From: Darksidea phi
Lineage: Eukaryota > Ascomycota > Dothideomycetes > Pleosporales > Lentitheciaceae
Assembly: GCA_030770425.1 (NCBI GenBank)
Contig: JASJFT010000315.1
Location: forward strand, 1-40,128
Reading direction: 5' to 3'
DNA: 40,128 bases
The notes below the pieces were generated by a model. The model worked only from the letters and a program-made list of their open reading frames with translations. It did not search any database and was not told where the DNA came from. Positions 12,801 to 21,847 of the stretch are shown here, piece by piece. Each line of letters begins with the position of its first letter. Positions within the stretch are counted from its first letter, which is position 1. The position numbers were made by a program, and so were the translations under genes.

Positions 12801-14230
12801 CTACCTAAGATCTTAATTCGACTAAAAAATATCTATCGAATAATTACTCTATACTACAACGATAATTCCTAATACCTAAAATAAATTATAAAAAATATAG
12901 TACTAAAGGATTTTTTTAATATATATATAATAAATAGGATAATAGTAGTACTATAGAAGGGTAATTATATACTAGCTAATAAGAGTATACTTAGTAATTT
13001 AAAGAATAGACTATAAAGTCGATTAAAAAAGAATAAAGAAATAATAAAGGTTAGTCTATTTATATAAACTAATTTAGAAGAGAATAATAGTATTAAAAGA
13101 TTCTATAATAGAGAATATAATAATACTTTAGAAAGAAAGAAAGTCTAGGTAGATAAGAATAAGAATAAAGAGAAGTAGTAAATATATAAAGAATAGAAAG
13201 CTAAGATAATAATATTATAGGATATAGTATAGATCTATATAAATAAAATAATCTAATTATTAAAATTTATAATAGTACGAGAGACTAATATATCTAATAT
13301 ACTAGTACTATAAATAAACTACTAATAATATAGAAAATATAAAGTATAAGAGAAATAAATATAATATTTAAATATTATATTAAGTCTAATATATATATAA
13401 TAGCTACTATTATCTATATATCTAAAAATAATTAAATTACTATATATAATTACTAAAATTATATTTATATTATAAGCTATAGTATAAATATTACTATACG
13501 TAATTACTAGAATTATATATTTATAATAAAGTTATATAAATAGATTATATTATATAGATATTATATAGATATATAATTTAATAACTAATTATAGAAAATA
13601 TTATATAATATTAAGTAATATTAAGTAGTATTAGAAGTATAAAGAGTATAAAGTACGTATATTATAGGTATAAACTATCTACTAGCCGTATTAACTCGTA
13701 GTAAATCTTTTATTAATAAAGGATTTAAATTATAAAATATATATAGATAGATAGATATAGAAATACTAAGGTAATAAAAGAATTATATTTAGATAGAGAT
13801 AAGACAAATTCTTAAGAAGATATAATAGTAGGATATAGAACTATATAGGATATAGTATATAATTATAGTCGATCTAATAATAATCTAGAAGTCCTTTAGT
13901 AGAAGTAGATATAATATTAATTAATAATATAGATAATTATCCCTCTAATAAAAAAAATCGGGGTATTAGTAGGTTATTTACGTATTAAACGAGGGATATT
14001 ACTAATATAATTCTACTAAGCGTATTAACTACGTTCTAGTAAAGGAGATATTAAAATAAAAAAAGTTATACTCCCTATTAGGAGGATAACTAACGACCTC
14101 TAGATTTCTTTAGCTAAGCTAAGTTATATATAATAATATAAGACTAGCGTAATAATCGACTATACTAAGAAAGCTTATTTATTTTATTAGAGATATTTGG
14201 CTATTAGAATAAATATATACAAGGGAAATA
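9806..14230. other. AT-rich, RIP-saturated DNA, unassigned
   Basis: Same base composition and CpA/TpG depletion as the retrotransposon, with stops in all frames. The plus strand from about 11,000 to 13,300 is purine-rich in a way that suggests former coding sequence, but I could not recognise a reverse transcriptase, transposase or gag motif. A 21-bp repeat array lies at 11,271-11,396. Composition returns to normal between about 14,190 and 14,240. Confidence 0.7.
11271..11396. repeat. 21-bp tandem repeat, 6 copies
   Basis: The unit TAAGCCGATTAAGATATTAAC starts at 11,271, 11,292, 11,313, 11,334, 11,355 and 11,376. The first two copies differ slightly (CGACT, AAAGTATTAAT). The period is a multiple of three, so this may be the ghost of a seven-residue protein repeat in a destroyed gene; that is inference. 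Confidence 0.9.
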
Positions 14231-15530
14231 TCTTAGAAGGACCGGATAAGTGGATGCGTCCGCCCCAAACAAGCGATGCAAAATAAGTGGGTCGCTTACT
14301 AATCAATTTCATCCCACTTATTTCTTGTCGGAAAAAGTGTGCGTAGGAATTCATCGCTTACGTAAGACAAAGGGTATCAAATCCTTCCGATTGAGGGGGG
14401 AAATCTTCGCGCACGCCTCGAGCGACATGCCAATGTAAGAGGCGTGTTGCCTTCGCTCGTCGACATCGATCAGCTATGTATACATGAACATGAACATAAC
14501 TAGTCCGAACGAGACCACCAGGTTTCTACGACGAGGGGATATATTGAGCAAGCCCGATGGGGTAGTCGTGTAGTCGTGCAGCCGGGTTACAAACACGCCA
14601 AACTACCGATCGGCGTGGCGACGGTGCACATCGTTCGCCGCCGCTATAGGGCTGAAGATGACCTATTTTATTTGTATTACAATGCTCTAGCTTCCACGGA
14701 CCCTTTTCTGGTTCCCGCTGTAACTCTTTCTGATCCCGGTCTCTCGCTTCCGTTTGGAGATTCTAGCGCGGTTCCGCTTTGCCATGGGTACGGTTTTAGA
14801 GCTCGCTAGACCATCCCAGCAAGCCATGTGCTCTCGGGAAGCAGCAACTCACTCCCACCTCCCTCCTCATACATGTCCAAAACCCAACGCCTCCGGCGCA
14901 AGGTCCTGGCCTGTGCGGTTCGGCCGTCCTCCCTGCTAGTGGTGGCGAGCCGAAGCATCTTTTGTCTGCAACTAAAGTTCTGCTCTCGCAGTAACCCAAG
15001 AGTGCAGGTCAGCGCGTGAGAGGTATAGCCTTACGGTTTGTGTTCGATATCGGGAGGCGTATGCAAATTATCTACCATAGCATGTCGTCGAAGCCTAACG
15101 TATTTCTACGGAAGAAGCTGGCACGGAGAAGTGTGTGTAAAGGGCGCGTGCCCAAAAATAGACCGCTAACAGGGCTGCCTCCCTCATCTAAGTCAAATTG
15201 CTGCGCGCTGTGCTGACACTGCTTATGCTTATACATGAAATCAATCCCAGCGGCAGAGCACATGGGGATGCGCTACTGTAGCTCCACAACTCTAATCAGG
15301 CCTCGCCGGAGTGCATTGCCTAGTCCCTACAGTTCCTTGTTGATTCCCAGCATCTGTATATTTTTCGCCTGCACAAGGGCAATACACAAAGTTGTACCAA
15401 ATAATTATTGAACGAGGCCAAATACTATAGCAACTACTGCCCATACATGTAAATTCTATCGCGTAACATGCCATCTCCTCCTCACTGCTTAGTGGCTACT
15501 TGGGGCATCTGCTCTTCAGCATTCCCCTCG
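14231..15530. other. intergenic, no supported gene
   Basis: The first normal-composition DNA after the AT-rich block. Short open frames occur but none has recognisable content, splice continuity or codon pattern. A 34-bp sequence shared with 23,865-23,898 lies at 14,913-14,946 and suggests a transposon-end footprint. The right part is the 3' flank of the hydrolase gene. Confidence 0.5.
14913..14946 (+). repeat. dispersed 34-bp repeat, copy 1
   Basis: Matches 23,865-23,898 at 32 of 34 positions; both differences are C/T. Core: CGGCCGTCCTCCCTGCTAG. Flanking sequence on the right diverges completely; on the left only a short AAGGTC resemblance remains. It may be a transposon terminus. Confidence 0.7.
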
Positions 15531-16869
15531 TTAAAAGAAGTGAAACGTAGCCGTGTCTCCCGTAACATTCGTCCCAGCCACCACATTGCGTCCAGTGATG
15601 GGAGCGTTGAACACAGCTCCGCTGTGAGGTCTTCCCCCGCTACCGCTCCTAGCGTCACTGCTGGGCGGAAGGAAGCCCTGCTGCTGCCTTTTCGCCGCAC
15701 TCTTCTTTTCGCTCCACGCTTCTTGATTTTCTTCAACCTTATTGTACCAGAGCCAAAGCTGGCCTTGGACTCGAACGTATCCAGTGTCCCTGGCGGTCTT
15801 GAATCTCGTCATTCCAGTATGCGTTGCAGGAATGGCATTGTTTGGGTACGCGGGGAGAATGGCAGATTGTTTCGGCACGATCTGCAAGCGTTTAGCACTG
15901 CCTACCGAAGAAGTGTGAAGTAATTGCATACCTCACCAATCCCGGCATGTCCAACTTCCTCATAGAAACAGAATATGTCGATATATCTGTTATCGTTTCT
16001 ACTTCGACCGTCTAGCATCGTGTGAAATTCCTGTTGAACCGCAGCGAGCATCTCCGAACCTGGCTTCAGGACGCCCACAATCTCCGAGTTGGTTCTACGC
16101 AGTAGATCGGAAAGCTTCGAGATGGCATGTCCCCAGTTTGCGAGATGTGCCCCAAGATGTGGCGTGCCCATGAACGCAATCGCCACGGTGTTATCAAGCA
16201 CCTCTTTGACGTGCCGCTGAGCCGAGCCGCGGGAGACAAGAAGGGCCTGTGCATTCGTTAATAGAGCCGCAGCGAGTTACCGTAGCATTCTGCTCGTCTA
16301 CTCACCTGTTCCACTACAAGCCCACCAAGACTATGTGCAACGAAGATGAGAGGACGAATGTTCTATCCCGTAGATCAGTCTGCAAGTCCAGCGGTAAACC
16401 TCTAGGGATATTTCTTTGTAGAAGCCTACCGTATCTGACATCCTCCGCCACATGGCCACATCTTCAGCTAAAGCCTTGCCATGATCTCTCAAAGTGCCGT
16501 TCCCTGCGATGCTCAATCCTCGTACGATATCCGCATCGTAGCCAAACGTGGATATCCGCGCCTTTGGTAGATCTTTTGCAAGAAGAGCCTGCGGCCAGAA
16601 TACCTGGGCGGACCTGTCGGTCCAGGTGGACTCGCGGTTGCCGGTCAAACCGTGGACAAAGACGATGCTGGTAACGCTGGTCAGAGAGGCTAATGAGGTA
16701 GGCAGCGTACATACTCGACGATGTCCTCGGCGCTTTCGGACAGCGTTCGAAGGCCGTAGTCGTCAGCCGTGGAAAAGAGTTCCTCTGGTGGGGCGCTGCC
16801 CTCTGCCATGTTGGCGCTTGCATCAGTCTGAGGCCTTGGTCGACCGACTAGCCTTTGGATGAAAGACAT
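15531..16869 (-). CDS. alpha/beta-hydrolase (SBP-like) with C-terminal PP amyloid motif
   Basis: Five exons on the minus strand: 16869-16715, 16667-16430, 16362-16306, 16246-15932, 15881-15531, joined by GT-AG introns of 47, 67, 59 and 50 nt. The spliced frame is 371 codons. Residues 53-61 read IVFVHGLTG (oxyanion loop). The nucleophile elbow AHSLGG puts the serine at about 142, FMGTPHLG follows in exon 4, and NAIPATHTGM gives the likely catalytic His at about 276. This is the DUF676/lipase-like serine hydrolase fold common as a fungal NLR effector domain. The last 27 residues (345-371) contain ITGRNVVAGTNVTG, matching the N-terminus of the divergent receptor at 17,933. In the Chaetomium globosum SBP protein a hydrolase carries a C-terminal PP motif in just this way. 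I infer that amyloid templating by the receptor activates it. The start ATG at 16,869 is the first in frame and gives a short leader before the domain; no signal peptide or membrane segment is seen. No disrupting lesion was found. Confidence 0.85.
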
Positions 16870-17932
16870 GGCCGATGCAAACAGGTTGCTGCTTGAGCTC
16901 TCGATTGTATGAGCAGACTGGTTCTATGTGTGAACTGCAATACGAGGCTGGGATGAGCCCCTCGCTGGTGCGACTGAGCACATCGTAATCACTGTCCTAC
17001 CCAAAATAATGCCACCAACTTTTCAACTCAACACAACTCCACAACAGTACTGATAAATGTATATATATTTGATTGCGCAAGTCTTCTTCTATGTCTAAAA
17101 GAGGCATACAAAATTTTAATACACCAAAAAGGGCGCGTATCAGGACTGTATTGATATGGGGGGCGAAATGACTGGGTATTGAGCTCACAACACCAAAAAA
17201 AAAAAAAAAAAATTAAAAAAAAAATTAAAAAATCTATATACAACTATCCCTATATAAACGTAAGGCTTCAAACTATTCTGAATCAATATTCCAGGAGAAT
17301 GGGTCCAAAAACCGCGTTCCTATTGTGGTGTATGGGTATATCAGAGATAGGATGGCGGAGCTCACGACCCGCAGTCGGAGGGATAGGAGAGAGAGTTGAT
17401 AGTATAGGCGGCCGAACAATCAATCAAATTGAACTATTTCTTCTGTCTGCTAGGTGATGGGATGGATGACGAGTTCCAGCTGAAAACGCTCCCGGACGAC
17501 CTCCTCTCGGGCTCCGGCCTAACGTTTCTCCGCTTACATAAGCCTTCGATATTCGATCGGGCCCCCCTTGCAACTACTACACCACACTATACGATTTTGT
17601 ATGGGCGAGGGGTTTGCCGAGGCATTTTGTGAGTGGGCCGTTTTTCTTCTAACCGCGTGCCTGTCACGCCGTTATTGGTTGTGCGCCTCGCTTAGCCTGG
17701 TGGGCTAAGCGAGCCTACCCCACAATACCCTTCGTATTGGTACATCTATTATTCTACACTACCCTTAGTGTCGATACCGATACTAAGCGCTATATCTTTT
17801 GGCTGTGCGGTCTAGTGGTGTAGAGCTAGCCCGTCACAGTGCCCTACAGCTTCCATTCTCCACACACACTTTGTTTTCCAAACGACTGCGGAAGCTACTT
17901 ATTTTCACAGCCTACACCGCCTAACAGCAAAT
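16870..17932. promoter_or_regulatory. shared divergent promoter region of the hydrolase and NLR genes
   Basis: This 1,063-bp stretch separates the two start codons, so both genes are read outward from it and may be co-regulated. It holds an A-rich run (about 17,193-17,231) and a perfect 11-bp inverted repeat at 17,687-17,713. No convincing gene is present; the short open frames here are low-complexity or interrupted. I see no unambiguous TATA box close to either start. Confidence 0.55.
17687..17713. other. perfect 11-bp inverted repeat (hairpin)
   Basis: CTCGCTTAGCC (17,687-17,697) is followed by a five-base spacer TGGTG and then its exact reverse complement GGCTAAGCGAG (17,703-17,713). It lies 220 bp upstream of the NLR start. 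It could be a dimeric regulator site or a transposon footprint; nothing in the sequence decides between them. Confidence 0.6.
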
Positions 17933-20257
17933 ATGCCGCAAATTACTAGCTTTGATGGGGAAATCTCCGGGCGCAACATCATTGCTGGGTCGAGTGTTGC
18001 GTCTGGCGCTACTATGATCAATTACCTCGGCCCCTACGTGGAAGGCAGGTCTAATCAGGAGCCAAAGACATTTAACCAACACGCCCAAGACAGAAGCACA
18101 GACGGGCACGCGCCTTTCTCCACCCTACCGTTCGCCCCGAACCCTGACTTTGTCGACCGGCCGGAGATCCTCGACTGGGTGCGCGACAAGTGCGCGGGAC
18201 CAGGCGCGCGCGCAGCGCTGGTGGGCCTCGGCGGGGTAGGGTAAGTCGACGTCCATCCTTCGATGACAACAAGACTAAAAACACGCAGCAAATCGCAGCT
18301 CGCTATCCAGTATGCGCACAATGCTTTTAACACAGAGCCACGCCCGTTCGTGTTCTGGGTGCACGCCAGCACCCGCGCCCGGTTCGAGGAGGCGTACAGG
18401 CACATCGCAGACAGGCTCAACCTGCCGGGGCACGACGACCCGAAGACGGACGTGCTGAAGCTGGTGAACAGCTGGCTGAGGGACGAAAGACACGGACGGT
18501 GGATGATGGTGCTGGACAATGTCGACGACATGGAGCCCTTCTTCCCATCACGGCCGCAGGGGCAGCAAGGGCAGCAGCAGCAAGATATTCTTTCTGTATC
18601 GCTAGCGGCCTACCTCCCGCAGAGCGGCAACGGGTCGATGCTGGTCACGTCGCGCAGCAAAGAGGCAGCAGCCAAGCTTGTGGGTGGCCACAAAAGAACC
18701 AAGGATGTGCCGGTGATGGAGAAGGGTCAAGGCCTGCAGCTCCTGCGCAACAAGCTGCTGGACAATAAGCTGGACAGAGCTGGCAAAGATGACATCGCAG
18801 AGCTGGTGTACGCGCTTAACCGTGTGCCTCTCGCCATCACTCAGGCGGCAGCCTACATCAACCGGCAAGCGCGCATGTCGATAGCAGACTACCTAAAGGA
18901 GTTTCGCGCGAGCGACCAGAAGCGCGAGCGCCTGCTCCACCACGACTCAGATGACCTCCAGCGAGACGAGAGTGCGTCAAACTCGGTGGTGATGACGTGG
19001 CAGATGTCGTTTGAGCAGATCCGCCAAAAGCGACCGTCGGCAGCACGCTTGCTGTCGCTGATGAGCTTCTTCAACCCGCAAGAGATCCCCGAGAGGGTGC
19101 TGCGACGGTATGGCAATGTGAAGGACTCGTTCGACGAAGACCTGAATATGCTGCACACCTACTCTTTAGTTACTATTGCAGTAGAAGACGAGACGTGTGG
19201 AATGCACGCGTTAGTGCAGTTCTGCACACAAGTATGGCTGTCATCCTTTGGTGGCAAAGAGAAGTTTAGGGATCAGTTTGTGGAACTTATGGCAGAGGAG
19301 TTTCCAAGCGGAGGGTTTGAGAACTGGGCAAAGCGCGAGGAGCTGCTTCCACACATTGGAGCGTTGCTTGATGCTGAGCTAAGCACAGAAGAGATGATAA
19401 AGGCGCAGGCGCAGGTGCTTACTAATGCTACATGGTACCTCCTGATGAGAGGAGACTACGAGACAGCGCAAGCAGCAGCGATGAAAGTAGTTACGGCCCG
19501 GGAGCGTATGCTTGGATCAGGCCACAAGCTCACATTGACAAGTATTTCCGTCTTAGCATCAGTACTGCAGCGCCTAGGGAAGTACGAGGAATTAGAGACG
19601 CTCCACCGGCGGGCGCTGGAAGGGTGCGAGAAGGAGCTGAGGAAGCAGCACCTAGATACGCTGAGCTGCGTGAACAACCTAGCGTCAGTACTGCACGCCC
19701 GGAGGAAGTACGACGAAGCAGAGACGCTCCACCGGCGGGCGCTGGAAGGGTACGAGAAGGAGCTGAGGAAGCAGCACCCAGATACGCTGCGCAGCGTGAG
19801 CAACCTAGCGTCAGTACTGCACGCCCAGAGGAAGTACGACGAAGCAGAGACGCTCCACCGGCGGGCGCTGGAAGGGTACGAGAAGGAGCTGGGGAAGCAG
19901 CACCTAGATACGCTGCGCAGCGTGAACAACCTGGCGTTAGCACTGCACGCCCGGAGGAAGTACGACGAAGCAGAGACGCTCCACCGGCGGGCGCTGGAAG
20001 GGTACGAGAAGAAGCTGGGGAAGCGGCACCCAGTTACGCTGAGCTGCGTGAACAACCTAGCGCCAGTACTGCACGCCCAGAGGAAGTACGACGAAGCAGA
20101 GACGCTCCACCGGCGGGCGCTGGAAGGGTACAAGAAGGAGCTGGGGAAGCAGCACCCAGATACGCTGCGCAGCGTGAACAACCTAGCGTCAGTACTGCAC
20201 GCCCGGAGGAAGTACGACGAAGCAGAGACGCTCCACCGGCGGACGCTGGAAGGGTAG
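17933..20257 (+). CDS. NOD-like receptor: PP amyloid motif, NB-ARC, TPR (PNT1-like)
   Basis: Two exons, 17933-18240 and 18289-20257, with a 48-nt GTAAGT...CAG intron; the product is 758 residues. Residues 4-31 form a PP-type amyloid motif (core ISGRNIIAGSSVASG at 11-25) like that at the C-terminus of the divergent hydrolase. The intron splits a glycine codon of the P-loop, and splicing restores GLGGVGKS at 98-105. Walker B is VLDNVDD near 178-183, GSMLVTSR near 218-225, RVPLA near 281-285, and a winged-helix region ends in a MHALVQFCTQVWL block around residue 410. TPR-like repeats fill residues about 520-758. In this family ligand sensing by the repeats drives NB-ARC oligomerisation, which lets the N-terminal motif nucleate the amyloid of a partner protein. 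The start is the only ATG that keeps the motif, with A at -3. The last repeat breaks off after LEG, and the stop TAG falls at a junction with pseudogene sequence, so the C-terminus may be truncated. Confidence 0.88.
19544..20255 (+). repeat. 126-bp tandem repeats encoding 42-residue TPR units
   Basis: Units start at about 19,544, then exactly 126 bp apart at 19,670, 19,796, 19,922, 20,048 and 20,174; the last is partial. Each encodes VNNLASVLHARRKYDEAETL and then a second helix ending near KQHPDTLRS. The first unit is diverged, while the others differ at only a few positions each (Arg/Gln in HARRK/HAQRK, His-Leu/His-Pro after KQ). Such homogeneity points to recent unequal exchange or conversion, as seen in polymorphic fungal NLR repeats. 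It also creates long spurious open frames on both strands. Confidence 0.92.
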
Positions 20258-21508
20258 TCAACTCAGTACTTGCGACACTTCTCCCCGCCACGAGCTCATT
20301 TTGCGGATAGGCGTAGTATACGTAGTGCTCATGGCCAACAACAGTAAACGCAGGCTCAGCCATCGCCGCGGGCTCGAATGGAACCTGCGCGGTGTATGAA
20401 AGTTGCTGTTTCTTGCGCAAAGCTGCAGCGATCCATATGCTCATCTGCAGCTCGGCTTCGGTATGGACTCCGTAAGCGGGCTTCATCTCAAACCCCGAAA
20501 AGAGAGCCGTCCGCTTTGTGAAAGTATCGAGCGAGTGCGAGATTTCTTCTTTGTTTGCGGCAGTATGGCGATTTTATAGTGCGGAGTAAGTAGGGTGGCG
20601 ATGAGAGTAGGAGAGGGCGTAACTAATCGGTTTTACGGTCGATGAGCTTCAGGCGGTTGGCGCCGTTGGGCCGGATAGTGCGGAGAGATAGGCGGGATTG
20701 ATAGACTGGGATTGACTAGATGAATTAGTCGAGGAGTGCTCGAGTTAAGAGAACTGTACGCACACGCTTTGGAACCACCATTGCATGTTGCCGTATATAC
20801 GCATCGCGAGATGGATGAGAGGCTGTAACACATCATGACACCACGCGTTCTCATCGCAGGTGCCATCCTTGCAATCGCGCGCATCAAGGAACATATTTTT
20901 CACCATCCCCCATAAAGCCGTCAGCTCGTCGGCGGAGCGGGTATCGCTAGAGTCGTAGTCAGCCGGTTTAATGACTTGGTAGCCTACGTCGGGATCGCTC
21001 TTGATGACTTGCTAGAATAGTATAAGTATACGACAAGCTAAAACTATACAGAACGACGTACCTCCAACCCTTTGGGTATAAACCAAGAGTCGACGCCGTC
21101 GGCTAATCGCTCACCGAGTCGCTCGACGTGCGTTGGCGGGGCGACCTTTAGACCGTTCAGACTCTCTACTACCACCGGAGGCCATGCACTTCTTGGTATG
21201 ACGGGCGTCTCATGGGTCGGGCTTGAGGATCGTTTCGAGGACAGTCGACTTGTAGGTTGGCTGAATGCGTTTGTCCCGCTTCGCGCGCGGACTCGCCCCA
21301 AAGGTATTGGCAGCGGTCGTGCCAGCTTCTCGCGCAGCACATTGGTCTTTTCGTGCAGCGGGAACAGAGTGCTGCTGCTGAGTTGCGACGCGCTCTGTTC
21401 GGGTAAGAGTTCGTCATCAAGTTCAGGTTTGGTTCTTTGCCGCTTGGGCTGTGCTGCGATGCGACATGGCGCGCTTCCGTGTAGGTGAAACGGGGTCCGG
21501 TGCGACAC
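20258..21508 (-). pseudogene. decayed PDDEXK_12-like nuclease gene
   Basis: On the minus strand, 21,508-21,062 encodes a proline/serine-rich head with PKRQRTKPELDDELLPEQSA and then GERLADGVDSWFIPKGLE, resembling the neighbour at 21,848-23,381. A 50-nt intron (21,061-21,012) and a 58-nt intron (20,763-20,706) keep the frame to DENAWCHDVLQPLIHLAMRI and WWFQSV. After that it breaks. The frame from SINPAYLSALSGPTA runs into TGA near 20,652. The related LKLIDRKTD block is in another frame and ends in TAG, and a third frame resumes with YALSYSHRHP and meets TAA. The later core FEMKPAYGVHTEAELQMSIW and AEPAFTVVGHEHYVYYAY is open again. The 3' end is cut at about 20,258, where NLR repeat sequence begins. 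Identity as a paralogue is firm; function is lost. Confidence 0.8.
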
Positions 21509-21847
21509 GCTCGAGCACAGTCATGCTATGCCGTAATAGGTTATTTATGGATCGCAGGAGCGAGAACCGGACCCACAAGAGCTAGGTCAGGCACAGCCAC
21601 GGCGGAGGGGACGGGGGCGACTTGCTTTTGGGGTTCGTTTTCGGCGCACCACTCGCTACAGGTACGTCATCGGCCATAGCGGTCGTGTGGCGCCGTTGCC
21701 GAATAAGCCAGGGCTGCCTAGCTTTTGAAGGTTGCTTACGCAAAGGTCAAAGCATTGATTATCGCAAAGTTTGGTGCATTCAACTTCATTATAGTAAGCC
21801 AAGTTATTTCACGTTCAGGGCGCTCGAGTGCCGTGAAGGCGGCTTTA
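21509..21847. other. spacer between two PDDEXK-like genes
   Basis: The minus strand holds an ATG at about 21,679 followed by an open MADDVPVASGAPKT stretch that stops after some 35 codons. It could be an earlier 5' exon of the pseudogene, but no clean splice to 21,508 was found. Otherwise nothing is recognised. Confidence 0.35.

Noticed and set aside
1..14230. Mitochondrial or centromeric origin for the AT-rich block
   Set aside because: The LTRs, RT/RNase H/integrase relics and specific loss of CpA/TpG with retained CpG are explained by RIP on transposons. No mitochondrial genes are present, and centromere identity cannot be told from sequence.
14250..14438. 62-codon open frame at the edge of the AT-rich block
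   Set aside because: No motif, no splice partner and no promoter signal; likely chance.
15468..15923. 151-codon plus-strand open frame
   Set aside because: It is antisense to the last exon of the hydrolase, which has family motifs and a consistent splice structure.
17179..17457. Open frame starting MSSQHQKKKKKIKKK
   Set aside because: The lysine run is a translated poly-A tract in the promoter region, not a protein signature.
19432..20310. Long open frames (137, 150, 241 and 292 codons) on both strands over the NLR repeats
   Set aside because: They arise because the 126-bp unit has a length divisible by three and happens to lack stops in several frames; the translations are merely repeats of the same out-of-frame unit.
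20258..21508. A functional second PDDEXK gene
   Set aside because: At least two frameshifts and three stops lie inside the conserved region, and the 3' end is missing; no plausible introns remove them all.
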